A DNA stretch of 64,000 nt from Klebsiella spallanzanii (GTDB lineage Bacteria; Pseudomonadota; Gammaproteobacteria; Enterobacterales; Enterobacteriaceae). Below, one piece after another: positions 18,132 through 30,401 of this stretch; within the stretch, counting starts at the first letter, position 1, and every line of letters starts with the position of its first letter. The stretch is taken from contig NZ_CABGGS010000002.1 of the NCBI RefSeq assembly GCF_902158555.1, positions 62,001 through 126,000 of the forward strand. The letters are read 5' to 3'. Under the pieces are notes generated by a model. That model was not told where the DNA came from and did not search any database. It was given only the letters and a program-made list of their open reading frames with translations. The translations under genes were made by a program, and so were the position numbers.

Positions 18132-19634
18132 ATGAGTTCACCTCTGCTGATTGCACGCACGCTGGAGAAACAGCTGCATTTATTACCCGCCATGGCCAAT
18201 CGCCACGGTCTGATTACCGGCGCGACCGGGACCGGTAAAACCGTCACTCTACAAAAGCTGGCAGAGTCTTTTTCGGAAATCGGCGTTCCGGTATTTATGG
18301 CTGATGTGAAGGGCGATCTCACCGGTATCGCTGAATCAGGGCAAAGTTCGGAAAAACTGCGTGCGCGGCTGGAAAAAATCGGCGCAACGGACTGGGCGCC
18401 GCACGCCAACCCGGTGGTACTCTGGGATATCTTTGGCGAAAAAGGCCACCCGGTTCGCGCTACGGTTTCCGATCTCGGACCACTGCTATTGTCCCGCCTG
18501 CTTAACCTCAATGAGGTTCAGTCCGGCGTGCTGAATATCATCTTTCGCATTGCCGACGACCGCGGGCTGCTGCTGCTCGACTTTAAAGATCTGCGCGCTA
18601 TCACCCAATATATTGGCGACAACGCCAAAGCGTTTCAGAGCCAATACGGCAATATCAGCAGCGCCTCCGTTGGCGCTATTCAACGCGGATTGCTCACTCT
18701 GGAGCAGCAGGGCGCGGAGCACTTTTTCGGCGAGCCGATGCTCGATATTCAGGACTGGATGCGTGTTGATGCCAGTGGCAAAGGAGTGATTAATATCCTC
18801 AGCGCCGAGAAGCTCTACCAGATGCCGAAGCTCTATGCCGCCAGCCTGCTGTGGATGCTCTCAGAGCTTTACGAACGTCTGCCGGAAGCAGGCGATCGTG
18901 AAAAGCCAAAACTGGTCTTTTTCTTTGATGAAGCCCATCTGCTATTTAACGATGCGCCGCAGGTGCTACTGGATAAAATCGAGCAGGTTATCCGCCTGAT
19001 TCGCTCTAAAGCCGTCGGCGTTTATTTTGTTTCGCAAAACCCGGCGGACATTCCCGATGCGGTACTCGGTCAGTTGGGAAACCGCGTGCAGCATGCCCTG
19101 CGCGCCTTCACGCCGAAAGATCAGAAAGCGGTAAAAACGGCCGCGCAGACTATGCGCGCTAACCCGGCATTCAGTACCGAACAGGCGATTCAGGAGCTGG
19201 GAACCGGCGAGGCGCTTATCTCCTTCCTTGACGAAAAAGGTAGCCCATCGGTAGTGGAACGCGCAATGGTTATCGCCCCCTGCTCGCGAATGGGGCCGGT
19301 TACCGACGATGAACGTAACGGACTGATTAACCACTCGGCGCTGTACGGTAAGTATGAAGAAGAGATCGACCGGGAATCGGCCTTTGAAATGCTGCAAAAA
19401 GGCGTACAGGCGACGACTGAAAAGCAAGAATCACCGCCAGCAAAAGGGCAGCAAAATAGCGATGACGACGGCCTGATTGGCGGGCTAAAAGACATTCTGT
19501 TCGGTACCACCGGGCCGCGCGGCGGTAAGCACGATGGCATCGTGCAAACGGCAGCAAAGAGCGCGGTGCGTCAGGTCACTAACCAGATAATCAGGGGAAT
19601 GCTGGGAAGCTTACTTGGCGGGCGAAAACGATAA
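18132..19634 (+). CDS. yjgR: YjgR, DUF853 HerA-like ATPase
   Basis: Cytosolic P-loop ATPase of 500 residues, nearly identical along its length to E. coli YjgR, whose role is unknown. Walker A is GATGTGKT, Walker B is LVFFFDEAH, and [12 protein letters not shown] is a sensor-type motif of the HerA/FtsK class. The C-terminus is glycine- and arginine-rich. The ATG at 18132 is chosen to match the E. coli N-terminus (MSxPLLIART), with GGAG nine bases upstream; adjacent ATGs at 18129 and 18117 are alternatives. It marks the return to conserved backbone after the iol region. Confidence 0.92.
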   Translation: MSSPLLIARTLEKQLHLLPAMANRHGLITGATGTGKTVTLQKLAESFSEIGVPVFMADVKGDLTGIAESGQSSEKLRARLEKIGATDWAPHANPVVLWDIFGEKGHPVRATVSDLGPLLLSRLLNLNEVQSGVLNIIFRIADDRGLLLLDFKDLRAITQYIGDNAKAFQSQYGNISSASVGAIQRGLLTLEQQGAEHFFGEPMLDIQDWMRVDASGKGVINILSAEKLYQMPKLYAASLLWMLSELYERLPEAGDREKPKLVFFFDEAHLLFNDAPQVLLDKIEQVIRLIRSKAVGVYFVSQNPADIPDAVLGQLGNRVQHALRAFTPKDQKAVKTAAQTMRANPAFSTEQAIQELGTGEALISFLDEKGSPSVVERAMVIAPCSRMGPVTDDERNGLINHSALYGKYEEEIDRESAFEMLQKGVQATTEKQESPPAKGQQNSDDDGLIGGLKDILFGTTGPRGGKHDGIVQTAAKSAVRQVTNQIIRGMLGSLLGGRKR

Positions 19635-19666
19635 AAAATGCCCCCTTTCTGATTCAGGAAGGGGGC
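19633..19666 (-). terminator. lptF-lptG terminator, convergent with yjgR
   Basis: GCCCCCTT/AAGGGGGC (19640-19647, 19659-19666) forms an 8-bp stem. On the minus strand it is followed by a U run (plus-strand A run 19633-19638) that overlaps the yjgR stop codon. Confidence 0.85.
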
Positions 19667-19673
19667 GTTAACA

Positions 19674-20756
19674 TCAGGATTTACGCATCATCAACCAGAG
19701 GCTCAGCAAGAAGAAGCTGGCGCTCGGCAACAGCGCGCCGATTATCGGCGGAATGCCGTAGACCAGGGTTAACGGGCCGAAAATCTGGTCCAGCACGTAG
19801 AAGATAAAGCCGAAGCTGATCCCGGTAACCACTCTGACGCCCATCGGTACGCTGCGCAGCGGGCCAAAGATAAACGACAGCGCCATCAGCATCATGACCG
19901 CCACCGACAGCGGCTGGAAGATTTTGCTCCACATATTGAGCTGATAGCGGCCCGGATCCTGACCGCTGGACTTCAGATAGGTGACGTAGTTGTGCAAGCC
20001 ACTGATCGACAGCGCGTCAGGATCCAGCGCCACCACGCCGAGCTTATCCGGCGTCAGGTTGGTCTTCCAGGTTCCACTGACCGTCTGCGTTCCGGTCACC
20101 TGTTTCGGGTCGGCAAGGTTGGATTCATCAACCTGCGACAGCCGCCAGAGCTTATTCTCGGTATCGAATTTTGCCGAGGCCGCATAGCGAACGGACTGCA
20201 GGCGGCGCTGATCGTTAAAGGCGTAAATGCTCACTCCACCCAGCTCATCGCTGCCTTTCACCCGCTCGATATAAACAAAACTATGGCCATCTTTCGCCCA
20301 CAATCCCTGCTGGGTTGAAAGCAGAGAGCCGCCGTACATCTGTTGGGCACGATAGTTACGCGCCATCTGCTCACCCTGCGGGGCAACCCACTCGCCCATC
20401 GCCATGGTCAGCAATACCAGTGGAATCGCGGTTTTCATTACCGAGAGCGCCACCTGGAAACGGGTGAAACCTGAAGCCTGCATCACCACCAGCTCGCTGC
20501 GCTGCGCCAGCATCCCCAGCCCCAGCAGCGCGCCAAGCAGCGCCGCCATCGGGAAGAAGATTTGTACGTCTTTCGGCACGCTAAGAATCGTGTAGATCCC
20601 GGCCCCCAGCGCATCATAATTGCCCTGCCCGGCCTTTTTCAGCTGGTCAACAAACTTGATGATGCCCGAGAGAGAGACCAGCATGAACAGCGTCATCATG
20701 ATGGTGTTGAAAATCGTCTTACCGATATAACGGTCAAGTACGCCGAACGCCTGCAT
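19674..20756 (-). CDS. lptG: LPS export permease LptG
   Basis: Inner-membrane subunit of the LptB2FG transporter, which extracts lipopolysaccharide from the inner membrane and hands it to LptC. It is 360 residues: three membrane segments near the N-terminus (about 12-35, 60-85, 100-120), a periplasmic beta-jellyroll domain (about 130-260), and three C-terminal segments. Sequence starts MQAFGVLDRYIGKTIF as in enterobacterial LptG. The start overlaps the lptF stop by one base (TAATG), so the pair is translationally coupled. Confidence 0.95.
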   Translation of the reverse strand: MQAFGVLDRYIGKTIFNTIMMTLFMLVSLSGIIKFVDQLKKAGQGNYDALGAGIYTILSVPKDVQIFFPMAALLGALLGLGMLAQRSELVVMQASGFTRFQVALSVMKTAIPLVLLTMAMGEWVAPQGEQMARNYRAQQMYGGSLLSTQQGLWAKDGHSFVYIERVKGSDELGGVSIYAFNDQRRLQSVRYAASAKFDTENKLWRLSQVDESNLADPKQVTGTQTVSGTWKTNLTPDKLGVVALDPDALSISGLHNYVTYLKSSGQDPGRYQLNMWSKIFQPLSVAVMMLMALSFIFGPLRSVPMGVRVVTGISFGFIFYVLDQIFGPLTLVYGIPPIIGALLPSASFFLLSLWLMMRKS

Positions 20757-21853
20757 TACACCGCTCCTTTAGTAAAACGGGCACGGAAGCGGCGCATCGG
20801 CACCGTATCCCACAGGTTCAACAGCACGGCCAATGCGAAATAGAGCAGGTTTACCACCCACATCCAGATCATCGGGTCCATTTTGCCTTTACCGCCGCTC
20901 GACTTAATAGACGTTTGCAGCAGGAAGAACACCAGATAGAGCAGCATCGCTGGCAGCATCGACAGCACGCGTCCCTGACGCGGGTTCACCACGCTGAGCG
21001 GCACGACCATCAGCGCCATAATGAACACCGTCGCCACCAGGGTGAAACGCCAGTGCAGCTCCGCCCGAGCACGATCGGTATCGGTACGCCACAAGGTGCG
21101 CATGTCCATCTGCTCGGTATCATTCGGATCGGATGCTACGGCCTGATGGCCGACAATCGCCTGATAGTTTTTAAAGTCGGTAATGCGGAAATCGCGCAGC
21201 ATCGCGGTGCCTTCAAAGCGGGTACCCTGATTCATGGTCACCACCTGAGAGCCATCTTTACGCAGCGAAAGCTCACCGGTATCCGCCACCACCACCGATG
21301 GGCGGGCGTTACCTTTTGGTCGCAGTTGCGCAAGAAAAACATCGCTGAAACGGTTGCCGTTTACGTTCTCAATAAACAACACCGCGCTACCGTCGCTGGT
21401 CTGCTGAAACTGGCCCTGAGCCAGAGCCGCCATGCCGGGGTTCGCTTTCGCTTCCGCCAGCACTTCATCCTGATGGCGGGACGACCAGGGACCGGCCCAC
21501 ATGACGTTAACCGCCGCAACGGCACCGGTAAACAGCGCGAGGATCATGGCGGCTTTCACCAACACCGCCTTGCTCAGACCGCAGGCGTGCATCACCGTGA
21601 TTTCACTTTCGGTATAGAGTTTGCCCAGCGTCATTAGCAGCCCGAGGAATAAACTCAGGGGCAGAATGAGCTGCGCCATTTCAGGTACGCCCAGCCCTAA
21701 CAGCGAGAGCACCAGATTCGTCGGGATATCGCCATCAACAGCGGCTCCGAGGATCCTGACCAGTTTCTGACAGAAGAAAATGAGTAGCAGGATGAATAGG
21801 ATCGCCAACTGGCTTTTCAGCGTCTCACGAACCAGATATCTTATGATTATCAC
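20756..21853 (-). CDS. lptF: LPS export permease LptF
   Basis: Partner of LptG in the LptB2FG exporter, 365 residues with the same layout of three plus three membrane segments around a periplasmic jellyroll domain. It begins MIIIRYLVRETLKSQ, typical of LptF. It diverges from pepA, as in other enterobacteria, and is the first gene of the lptF-lptG operon. Confidence 0.95.
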   Translation of the reverse strand: MIIIRYLVRETLKSQLAILFILLLIFFCQKLVRILGAAVDGDIPTNLVLSLLGLGVPEMAQLILPLSLFLGLLMTLGKLYTESEITVMHACGLSKAVLVKAAMILALFTGAVAAVNVMWAGPWSSRHQDEVLAEAKANPGMAALAQGQFQQTSDGSAVLFIENVNGNRFSDVFLAQLRPKGNARPSVVVADTGELSLRKDGSQVVTMNQGTRFEGTAMLRDFRITDFKNYQAIVGHQAVASDPNDTEQMDMRTLWRTDTDRARAELHWRFTLVATVFIMALMVVPLSVVNPRQGRVLSMLPAMLLYLVFFLLQTSIKSSGGKGKMDPMIWMWVVNLLYFALAVLLNLWDTVPMRRFRARFTKGAV

Positions 21854-23758
<1,905 letters not shown>

Positions 23759-23805
23759 GTTTGCTTGCCGGTTACCCGGCCTGCAAGCTCAGGCAATAAG
23801 AATTC

Positions 23806-23932
23806 TATACCCCATGGATTTCGAGTTGCATCGCGGCGGCAACTGAGCAAATCCCCAGGAGCATAGTTTACTATGTGACTGGGGTGCGCGAAGGCAGCCA
23901 ACAAAGAGGCAACTTGAAAGACGACGGGTATA
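23806..23932. repeat. ERIC element 2, abutting holC
   Basis: Exactly 127 bp, from TATACCC to GGGTATA, with the canonical core (AATCCCCAGGAGCATAG). It ends three bases before the holC start codon, so it forms all of the sequence from which holC translation begins. Confidence 0.93.
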
Positions 23933-23935
23933 GAT

Positions 23936-24379
23936 ATGAAAAACGCAACCTTTTACCTTCTGGACAATGATACGCAACAGGATGGGCTTAGCGCCGTCGA
24001 ACAACTGGTGTGTGACATTGCCGCAGAACGTTGGCGCAGTGGTAAGCGAGTGCTCATCGCCTGCGAAGATGAACAACAGGCGATTCGTCTGGACGAAGCG
24101 CTGTGGGCAAGGCCCGCGGAAAGTTTCGTTCCGCATAATCTGGCAGGGGAAGGTCCGCGCGGCGGCGCGCCGGTAGAAATTGCCTGGCCGCAAAAACGCA
24201 ACAGCAGCCCGCGGGATATTTTGATTAGCCTGCGGCTAAACTTTGCAGATTTTGCCACCGCTTTCACAGAAGTGATAGACTTCGTCCCTTATGAAGATTC
24301 TTTGAAACAACTGGCGCGCGAACGCTATAAAGCGTACCGCATGGCTGGTTTCAACCTGAACACGGCAACCTGGAAATAA
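23936..24379 (+). CDS. holC: DNA polymerase III subunit chi HolC
   Basis: Chi subunit, 147 residues, which links the clamp loader to single-stranded DNA-binding protein on the lagging strand. It begins [10 protein letters not shown] and contains [15 protein letters not shown] and DFVPYEDS, as in E. coli HolC. The start is three bases from an ERIC element; no standard ribosome binding site is seen except GACGGG inside the repeat. The stop overlaps the valS start (TAATG), so valS is coupled to holC. Confidence 0.95.
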   Translation: MKNATFYLLDNDTQQDGLSAVEQLVCDIAAERWRSGKRVLIACEDEQQAIRLDEALWARPAESFVPHNLAGEGPRGGAPVEIAWPQKRNSSPRDILISLRLNFADFATAFTEVIDFVPYEDSLKQLARERYKAYRMAGFNLNTATWK

Positions 24380-27234
24380 TGGAAAAGACATACAACCCCC
24401 AAGATATCGAACAGCCGCTTTACGAGCACTGGGAAAAGCAGGGCTATTTCAAGCCTAACGGCGACGAAAGCAAAGAGTCCTTCTGCATCATGATCCCGCC
24501 GCCGAACGTCACCGGCAGTTTGCATATGGGTCATGCCTTCCAGCAAACCATCATGGATACCATGATCCGCTACCAGCGCATGCAGGGTAAAAACACCCTG
24601 TGGCAGGCAGGTACCGACCACGCGGGTATCGCTACCCAGATGGTGGTTGAGCGTAAGATTGCCGCCGAAGAAGGTAAAACCCGCCACGACTACGGTCGCG
24701 ACGCCTTTATCGATAAAATCTGGCAGTGGAAAGCGGAATCCGGCGGCACCATTACCCGTCAGATGCGCCGCCTGGGCAACTCCGTGGACTGGGAGCGCGA
24801 GCGCTTCACCATGGACGAAGGCCTGTCTAACGCAGTAAAAGAAGTCTTTGTCCGCCTGTACAAAGAAGATCTAATTTATCGCGGCAAGCGTCTGGTCAAC
24901 TGGGACCCGAAACTACGCACCGCCATCTCTGACCTGGAAGTGGAAAACCGCGAGTCTAAAGGCTCCATGTGGCATATCCGCTATCCGCTGGCCGACGGCG
25001 CAAAAACCGCTGACGGTAAAGATTATCTGGTCGTTGCCACCACCCGTCCGGAGACCGTGCTGGGCGATACCGGCGTGGCCGTGAACCCGGAAGACCCGCG
25101 CTATAAAGACCTGATTGGCAAATTCGTCATTCTGCCGCTGGTTGACCGCCGCATCCCGATCGTGGGCGATGAACATGCCGACATGGAAAAAGGCACCGGC
25201 TGCGTGAAGATCACCCCAGCGCACGACTTTAACGACTATGAGGTCGGTCGTCGCCACGCTCTGCCGATGATCAACATCCTGACCTTTGACGGCGATATCC
25301 GCGAAATCGCGGAAGTCTACGACACCAAAGGTGAAGAGTCCGACGTTTACTCCAGTGAAATCCCGGCTGAGTTCCAGAAACTGGAGCGTTTTGCCGCGCG
25401 TAAAGCGGTGGTTGCCGCAATCGACGCGCTGGGCCTGCTGGACGAGATTAAACCACACGATCTGACCGTACCGTACGGCGACCGTGGCGGCGTGGTTATC
25501 GAACCGATGCTCACCGATCAGTGGTACGTGCGTGCCGACGTGCTGGCGAAACCGGCAGTTGAAGCCGTTGAGAACGGCGACATCCAGTTCGTGCCGAAGC
25601 AGTACGAAAACATGTATTTCTCCTGGATGCGCGATATTCAGGACTGGTGTATCTCCCGTCAGCTGTGGTGGGGTCACCGTATCCCGGCATGGTACGACAA
25701 CGACGGCAACGTCTACGTAGGACGTACCGAAGACGAAGTACGTCAGGAAAATAACCTCGGTGCTGAAGTCGCGCTGCGTCAGGACGAAGACGTTCTGGAT
25801 ACCTGGTTCTCTTCCGCGCTGTGGACCTTCTCTACCCTGGGCTGGCCGGAAAACACCGACGCCTTGCGTCAGTTCCACCCGACCAGCGTGATGGTTTCCG
25901 GCTTCGACATTATCTTCTTCTGGATCGCCCGCATGATCATGATGACCATGCACTTCATCAAAGATGAAAACGGTAAGCCGCAGGTTCCGTTTAAGACCGT
26001 CTACATGACCGGTCTGATTCGTGATGACGAAGGCCAGAAAATGTCTAAGTCCAAAGGTAACGTTATCGACCCGCTGGATATGGTCGACGGTATCTCCCTG
26101 GCAGACCTGCTTGCTAAGCGTACCGGCAACATGATGCAGCCGCAGCTGGCTGAGAAAATTGCCAAACGTACCGAGAAGCAGTTCCCGGACGGCATCGAGC
26201 CGCACGGTACCGACGCCCTGCGTTTCACCCTGGCGGCGCTGGCCTCTACCGGCCGCGACATCAACTGGGATATGAAGCGTCTGGAAGGTTACCGTAACTT
26301 CTGTAACAAGCTGTGGAACGCCAGCCGCTTCGTGCTGATGAATACCGAAGATCAGGATTGCGGCTTTAACGGCGGCGAAATGACCCTGTCTCTGGCGGAC
26401 CGCTGGATCCTGGCTGAATTCAACCAGACCATCAAAGCTTACCGCGAAGCGCTGGATGGCTTCCGCTTCGATATTGCCGCAGGCATTCTGTATGAGTTCA
26501 CCTGGAACCAGTTCTGCGACTGGTATCTGGAGCTGACCAAGCCGGTCATGAACGGTGGTTCTGAGTCTGAGCTGCGTGGCACCCGCAATACGCTGGTAAC
26601 CGTTCTGGAAGGTCTGCTGCGCCTGGCGCATCCTATCATCCCGTTCATTACCGAAACCATCTGGCAGCGCGTGAAGGTCATCTCCGGTATCACCGCAGAC
26701 ACCATCATGCTGCAGCCGTTCCCGCAGTATGATGCTGCCCAGGTTGATGAAGCGGCGCTGGCCGATACCGAATGGCTGAAGCAGGCAATCGTCGCCGTAC
26801 GTAACATCCGTGCGGAAATGAACATCGCCCCAGGTAAACCGCTGGAACTACTGCTGCGCGGTTGCAGCGAAGCTGCAATGCGTCGCGTGAACGACAACCG
26901 CAGCTTCCTGCTGAACCTGGCGCGTCTGGAAAGCATCACCGTGCTGCCAGCCGATGATAAAGGCCCGGTTTCCGTAACCAAAATCATCGACGGCGCTGAG
27001 CTGCTGATCCCGATGGCTGGCCTCATCAACAAAGAAGATGAGCTGGCGCGTCTGGCAAAAGAAGTGACCAAAATTGAAGGTGAAATTGGTCGCATCGAAA
27101 GCAAGCTCTCCAACGAAGGCTTTGTGGCGCGCGCACCGGAAGCGGTTATCGCCAAAGAGCGTGAGAAGCTGGAAGGCTATGCGGAAGCGAAAGCGAAGCT
27201 GATTGAACAGCAGGCCGTCATCGCCGCGCTGTAA
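24379..27234 (+). CDS. valS: valyl-tRNA synthetase ValS
   Basis: Class I aminoacyl-tRNA synthetase of 951 residues. The HIGH motif appears as HMGH ([13 protein letters not shown], about 44-47), the KMSKS motif as KMSKSKGN (about 554-558), with the editing domain between them containing TTRPET and the anticodon-binding helices after. A C-terminal coiled coil (about 880-951, rich in Lys/Glu/Leu) binds tRNA. The start overlaps the holC stop by one base. Confidence 0.97.
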   Translation: MEKTYNPQDIEQPLYEHWEKQGYFKPNGDESKESFCIMIPPPNVTGSLHMGHAFQQTIMDTMIRYQRMQGKNTLWQAGTDHAGIATQMVVERKIAAEEGKTRHDYGRDAFIDKIWQWKAESGGTITRQMRRLGNSVDWERERFTMDEGLSNAVKEVFVRLYKEDLIYRGKRLVNWDPKLRTAISDLEVENRESKGSMWHIRYPLADGAKTADGKDYLVVATTRPETVLGDTGVAVNPEDPRYKDLIGKFVILPLVDRRIPIVGDEHADMEKGTGCVKITPAHDFNDYEVGRRHALPMINILTFDGDIREIAEVYDTKGEESDVYSSEIPAEFQKLERFAARKAVVAAIDALGLLDEIKPHDLTVPYGDRGGVVIEPMLTDQWYVRADVLAKPAVEAVENGDIQFVPKQYENMYFSWMRDIQDWCISRQLWWGHRIPAWYDNDGNVYVGRTEDEVRQENNLGAEVALRQDEDVLDTWFSSALWTFSTLGWPENTDALRQFHPTSVMVSGFDIIFFWIARMIMMTMHFIKDENGKPQVPFKTVYMTGLIRDDEGQKMSKSKGNVIDPLDMVDGISLADLLAKRTGNMMQPQLAEKIAKRTEKQFPDGIEPHGTDALRFTLAALASTGRDINWDMKRLEGYRNFCNKLWNASRFVLMNTEDQDCGFNGGEMTLSLADRWILAEFNQTIKAYREALDGFRFDIAAGILYEFTWNQFCDWYLELTKPVMNGGSESELRGTRNTLVTVLEGLLRLAHPIIPFITETIWQRVKVISGITADTIMLQPFPQYDAAQVDEAALADTEWLKQAIVAVRNIRAEMNIAPGKPLELLLRGCSEAAMRRVNDNRSFLLNLARLESITVLPADDKGPVSVTKIIDGAELLIPMAGLINKEDELARLAKEVTKIEGEIGRIESKLSNEGFVARAPEAVIAKEREKLEGYAEAKAKLIEQQAVIAAL

Positions 27235-27252
27235 TTCCTCGCGAAAGAAAAT

Positions 27253-27280
27253 AAGGCCAGAGCATGCTCTGGCCTTTTGC
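27253..27280. terminator. bidirectional terminator between valS and yjgN
   Basis: A perfect 24-base palindrome (27253-27276) with the stem AAGGCCAGAGCA, followed by TT on the valS side and preceded by A-rich sequence on the yjgN side. It lies between converging genes. Confidence 0.85.
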
Positions 27281-27289
27281 ATTACAGGA

Positions 27290-28486
27290 TTACAGGAACG
27301 GCAGCATGGGGAAAATTCCGCCGCACAGTTTGTCAGATACCGCAGGCTGAGATGCCACGTCCGGTTCCATATCCAGAGAATCAAGCTCGCCGTTCGCCAC
27401 AGTGTTCGCTGCGATATAGCGCATCAAATTAATCTTTAACCATGGATACGCCAGCCCCAGCGTGAACAGAGGGAGAAACGTCAGGCCCAATAAACGCGGC
27501 GCAAGGCCGGTAAATTTCAGGGTCGAACGGAATTGAATACCATCTCCCAGCACCAGATTGTTCAAAGCATGATTACGTAGCGCCGCCCAGGCGTATGCCG
27601 CGGATAACACCAGACCGATTGTGAAAAAGAAGTATCCACCCGCAACAGCGCTAAGATGCTGCAAGGCCATAAGCAGCGCCGTACTTTCAGTGCACAGACC
27701 AAACATACAGCCGGTAATCATCTGTGAGAATGCGGAAAGTAAAAAAACCATGAAAATGAGAACAAATGGCAATGAAATTACCATTGCCCACAGAAATATA
27801 ATCACACAACGTTTAGTACTGATATGGATATTAAATTTATTTTTCCCGAGCACCGCCCCTTTAGCAATAAGCTCAAGCCAATGACTATAAACAACACCAC
27901 TAATAACGCAGACACTAAACAGTATCAGCAGAGTAATTAATATGATATTCATTATTATATTACTGGTGCCATAAAAAATATTAAGACTGCTGCCATACAT
28001 CGTGATAATCACAATGAGTAGTATAAACATCAGCGCAGGCATGCCGAGCATCACCCACCATGCGCGAAGCGGATGGCACTGAAAACCGAAGCGAACTTTA
28101 CCAAAAGAGGTCATCATCGCGTGGTAGCCTAACCCTTTTATTATCATTACGGGTAAAAGAACAAGCAAAAGTAACAACTCCAGCCCTTCACTACCGGGGT
28201 AAAATATAGCTAACGCTAAGCTGAGCAAAACCAGCGCGACAAATATCAGCACCCAGCTGAAAAAAATAGTAATCCCGCGGCCATGGTAACCAAAACGGGT
28301 GCCATTGACCGCCATATTCTCACAAAGATAACGGCGACTGCGTACCCATGCCCATGGAATAAATATCCCGCAAGTAATGATAGACAATATGACATTAACC
28401 AAACAAATAACAAAGTAGGGCCAGGTCTGACCATGAAAAACAAAATGATGGCTATGACGTTGTTGCTGCCCTGAGATCATACTCAT
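27290..28486 (-). CDS. yjgN: YjgN family inner-membrane protein (DUF898)
   Basis: Integral membrane protein of 398 residues with about nine hydrophobic segments, the same length as E. coli YjgN and in the same place next to valS. Recognisable family features are FHG near the N-terminus, CGIFIPWAWVRSRRY (22-residue DUF898 repeat region) and LPLFTLGLAYPWLKINLMRY near the C-terminus. Function unknown. Its base composition is AT-richer than its neighbours. The start ATG at 28486 has AAGGA upstream at a somewhat long distance. Confidence 0.85.
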   Translation of the reverse strand: MSMISGQQQRHSHHFVFHGQTWPYFVICLVNVILSIITCGIFIPWAWVRSRRYLCENMAVNGTRFGYHGRGITIFFSWVLIFVALVLLSLALAIFYPGSEGLELLLLLVLLPVMIIKGLGYHAMMTSFGKVRFGFQCHPLRAWWVMLGMPALMFILLIVIITMYGSSLNIFYGTSNIIMNIILITLLILFSVCVISGVVYSHWLELIAKGAVLGKNKFNIHISTKRCVIIFLWAMVISLPFVLIFMVFLLSAFSQMITGCMFGLCTESTALLMALQHLSAVAGGYFFFTIGLVLSAAYAWAALRNHALNNLVLGDGIQFRSTLKFTGLAPRLLGLTFLPLFTLGLAYPWLKINLMRYIAANTVANGELDSLDMEPDVASQPAVSDKLCGGIFPMLPFL

Positions 28487-28671
28487 AAATACATCGTCCT
28501 TGTAATTTAAACCATAAATAAAAACAATAATTCAAGATAATCCATGTTGTGTGAACAGAGTATATTATCTCTTCATTGCTCAGCAATGCATTTAACGCGC
28601 TTCTTGCACCGATAAAAAAATAATGGTATTAAAGAAACGTATAGTTATTTAAGTTAAAATTGAGTGATTCT

Positions 28672-29175
28672 ATGAATCTTGCCGCGCCACAGACTTTCAC
28701 TTTACGCCGCATATCTGCCCATGATAACGCCGCGATAGCCGCCGTTATCCGTCAGGTCTCCGCAGAATATGGCCTGACCGCTGATAAAGGCTATACGGTC
28801 GCCGACCCAAATCTGGATGAGCTTTTCCAGCTATATAGCCAGCCGGGTTCCGCCTATTGGGTGGTCGAACAAAATGGTCAGGTCGTTGGCGGCGGCGGCG
28901 TTGCGCCTCTGACCTGCAGCGAGCCCGATATTTGTGAGCTGCAGAAAATGTATTTTATGACTTCCGCACGCGGGCAGGGGCTGGCGAAAAAGCTGGCACT
29001 GATGGCACTGGATCACGCCCGCGAGCAGGGGTTCAAACGCTGCTATCTGGAAACCACCGCCTTTCTGAAAGAAGCGGTTGGTTTATATGAACATCTCGGC
29101 TTTGAGCATATCGACGGGCCGCTGGGCTGCACCGGACATGTCGACTGCGAAGTCACGATGCTAAAGACCCTGTAG
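28672..29175 (+). CDS. yjgM: GNAT acetyltransferase YjgM
   Basis: Predicted N-acetyltransferase, 167 residues, the same length as E. coli YjgM. The acetyl-CoA-binding motif A is seen as [18 protein letters not shown], and the C-terminal ALYEHLGF-type motif as [12 protein letters not shown]. Substrate unknown. The ATG at 28672 matches the E. coli start; an in-frame TTG at 28660 is less likely. The preceding 185-base gap to yjgN is AT-rich and holds no other recognisable element. Confidence 0.88.
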   Translation: MNLAAPQTFTLRRISAHDNAAIAAVIRQVSAEYGLTADKGYTVADPNLDELFQLYSQPGSAYWVVEQNGQVVGGGGVAPLTCSEPDICELQKMYFMTSARGQGLAKKLALMALDHAREQGFKRCYLETTAFLKEAVGLYEHLGFEHIDGPLGCTGHVDCEVTMLKTL

Positions 29176-29335
29176 TTCCGTTAAGACACACTCATATATC
29201 TATCGAAAAACTAAATGAATTTAATGCAAAAAGAGCATTATTCATGGCAAATTTTCGGTAATACACTGCCTGAGCATTGGATCTTTTTCCCTTTTAGCCT
29301 GTCGCCACGGCGGGCGTTGCTCAGGATAGAACATC

Positions 29336-30358
29336 ATGAAAAAACTCCCTTTCCTGCTGACCGGTAGCCTGATTATTGGCGGCATGGCCTCCAGCGTTTA
29401 CGCCAACGAAATTCCCGGAAATACCGAAGGCGCACAGGTTATCCGCGTGGAAAAAACGCAGGGCCGCATCGATGCACTGAACGATATTGTTTATAGCCAG
29501 GTGAAAAGCACCGTTGCTGTTCGTCAGTTGCATATGTCGCTGCTGGTGCCGCGTAATGGCAACCTGAAACCGGCAATCGTCTATTTCCCCGGCGGCGGTT
29601 TCACCAGCGCGGCATGGAATAAGTTTATCGAAATGCGTATGGCGCTGGCTGATGCCGGATTCGTTGTCGCGGCTGCGGAATATCGCACGGTTCCGGATAC
29701 GTTCCCGGCTCCGGTTGTGGACGGTAAGGCAGCTATTCGCTACCTGCGTGAACATGCGACGGAATACGGTATCGATCCATCCCGTATTGGCGTTCTTGGC
29801 GACTCCGCTGGCGGCTATATGGCCCAGATGCTGGCGCTGACCAACGACGATAAATCATTCGATCGCGGCGACAATCTCGCCCAATCCTCCAATGTTCAGG
29901 CCGCCGCAACGCTGTACGGGATCTCGAACTTATTGAATATCGGCGAAGGTTTCCCGGAGCCGATACAAAAAGTGCATCAGTCGCCGGCAGTCACTGAAGC
30001 GTTACTTGTACACGGTAGCGCCTTCCGCGACTGGCCGGGCGCCTCTATCGACAGCGACAAGCAAAAAGCGCTGGACGCCAGCCCCATGGGCCATATCAGC
30101 GGTAAAAAACCACCGTTCTTGATTATGCACGGCAGCGCCGACACCCTGGTTTCTCCGGTACAAAGTAAGCAGCTCTATAACGCGCTGAAAAAAGAGGGTA
30201 ATCGGGCGGACTACGTGTTGCTGGAAGGCGCGGAGCATGGCGACGACAGCTGGTATCAGAAGCCGGTTATTGAGCGAGTGGTGAACTGGTTTAAAGCAAC
30301 CCTCGGCGCACCGAAAGCCGCCGCAGCTGCGGGAAAAGATAAGAACGCGAATCTATAG
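29336..30358 (+). CDS. exported alpha/beta hydrolase (HSL-like esterase)
   Basis: A 340-residue alpha/beta hydrolase with a Sec signal peptide (MKKLPFLLTGSLIIGG..., predicted cut after VYA at 23), so probably periplasmic. The oxyanion motif is YFPGGGF, the nucleophile Ser157 lies in GDSAGG, the acid is the Asp of GSADTLV and the base is the His of GAEHGDD. It resembles the hormone-sensitive-lipase/BD-FAE type esterases. It is not in this position in E. coli K-12. Substrate cannot be read from the sequence; acetylated carbohydrates or small esters are possible. AGGA stands nine bases before the start, and its own terminator follows. Confidence 0.8.
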   Translation: MKKLPFLLTGSLIIGGMASSVYANEIPGNTEGAQVIRVEKTQGRIDALNDIVYSQVKSTVAVRQLHMSLLVPRNGNLKPAIVYFPGGGFTSAAWNKFIEMRMALADAGFVVAAAEYRTVPDTFPAPVVDGKAAIRYLREHATEYGIDPSRIGVLGDSAGGYMAQMLALTNDDKSFDRGDNLAQSSNVQAAATLYGISNLLNIGEGFPEPIQKVHQSPAVTEALLVHGSAFRDWPGASIDSDKQKALDASPMGHISGKKPPFLIMHGSADTLVSPVQSKQLYNALKKEGNRADYVLLEGAEHGDDSWYQKPVIERVVNWFKATLGAPKAAAAAGKDKNANL

Positions 30359-30365
30359 TGATTGT

Positions 30366-30401
30366 CAGGCCGCAATAGCTAAACGGCGGCCTGTACTTTT
30401 T
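30366..30401 (+). terminator. terminator after the exported hydrolase
   Basis: CAGGCCGC/GCGGCCTG (30366-30373, 30386-30393) with a 12-base loop, followed by TACTTTTT. The T run reaches the 3' end of miaE, which is convergent. Confidence 0.7.

Noticed and set aside
24913-26631. 572-residue open frame on the minus strand
   Set aside because: It lies wholly inside valS on the other strand; it is an artefact of codon bias in a highly expressed gene and has no ribosome binding site or family motifs.
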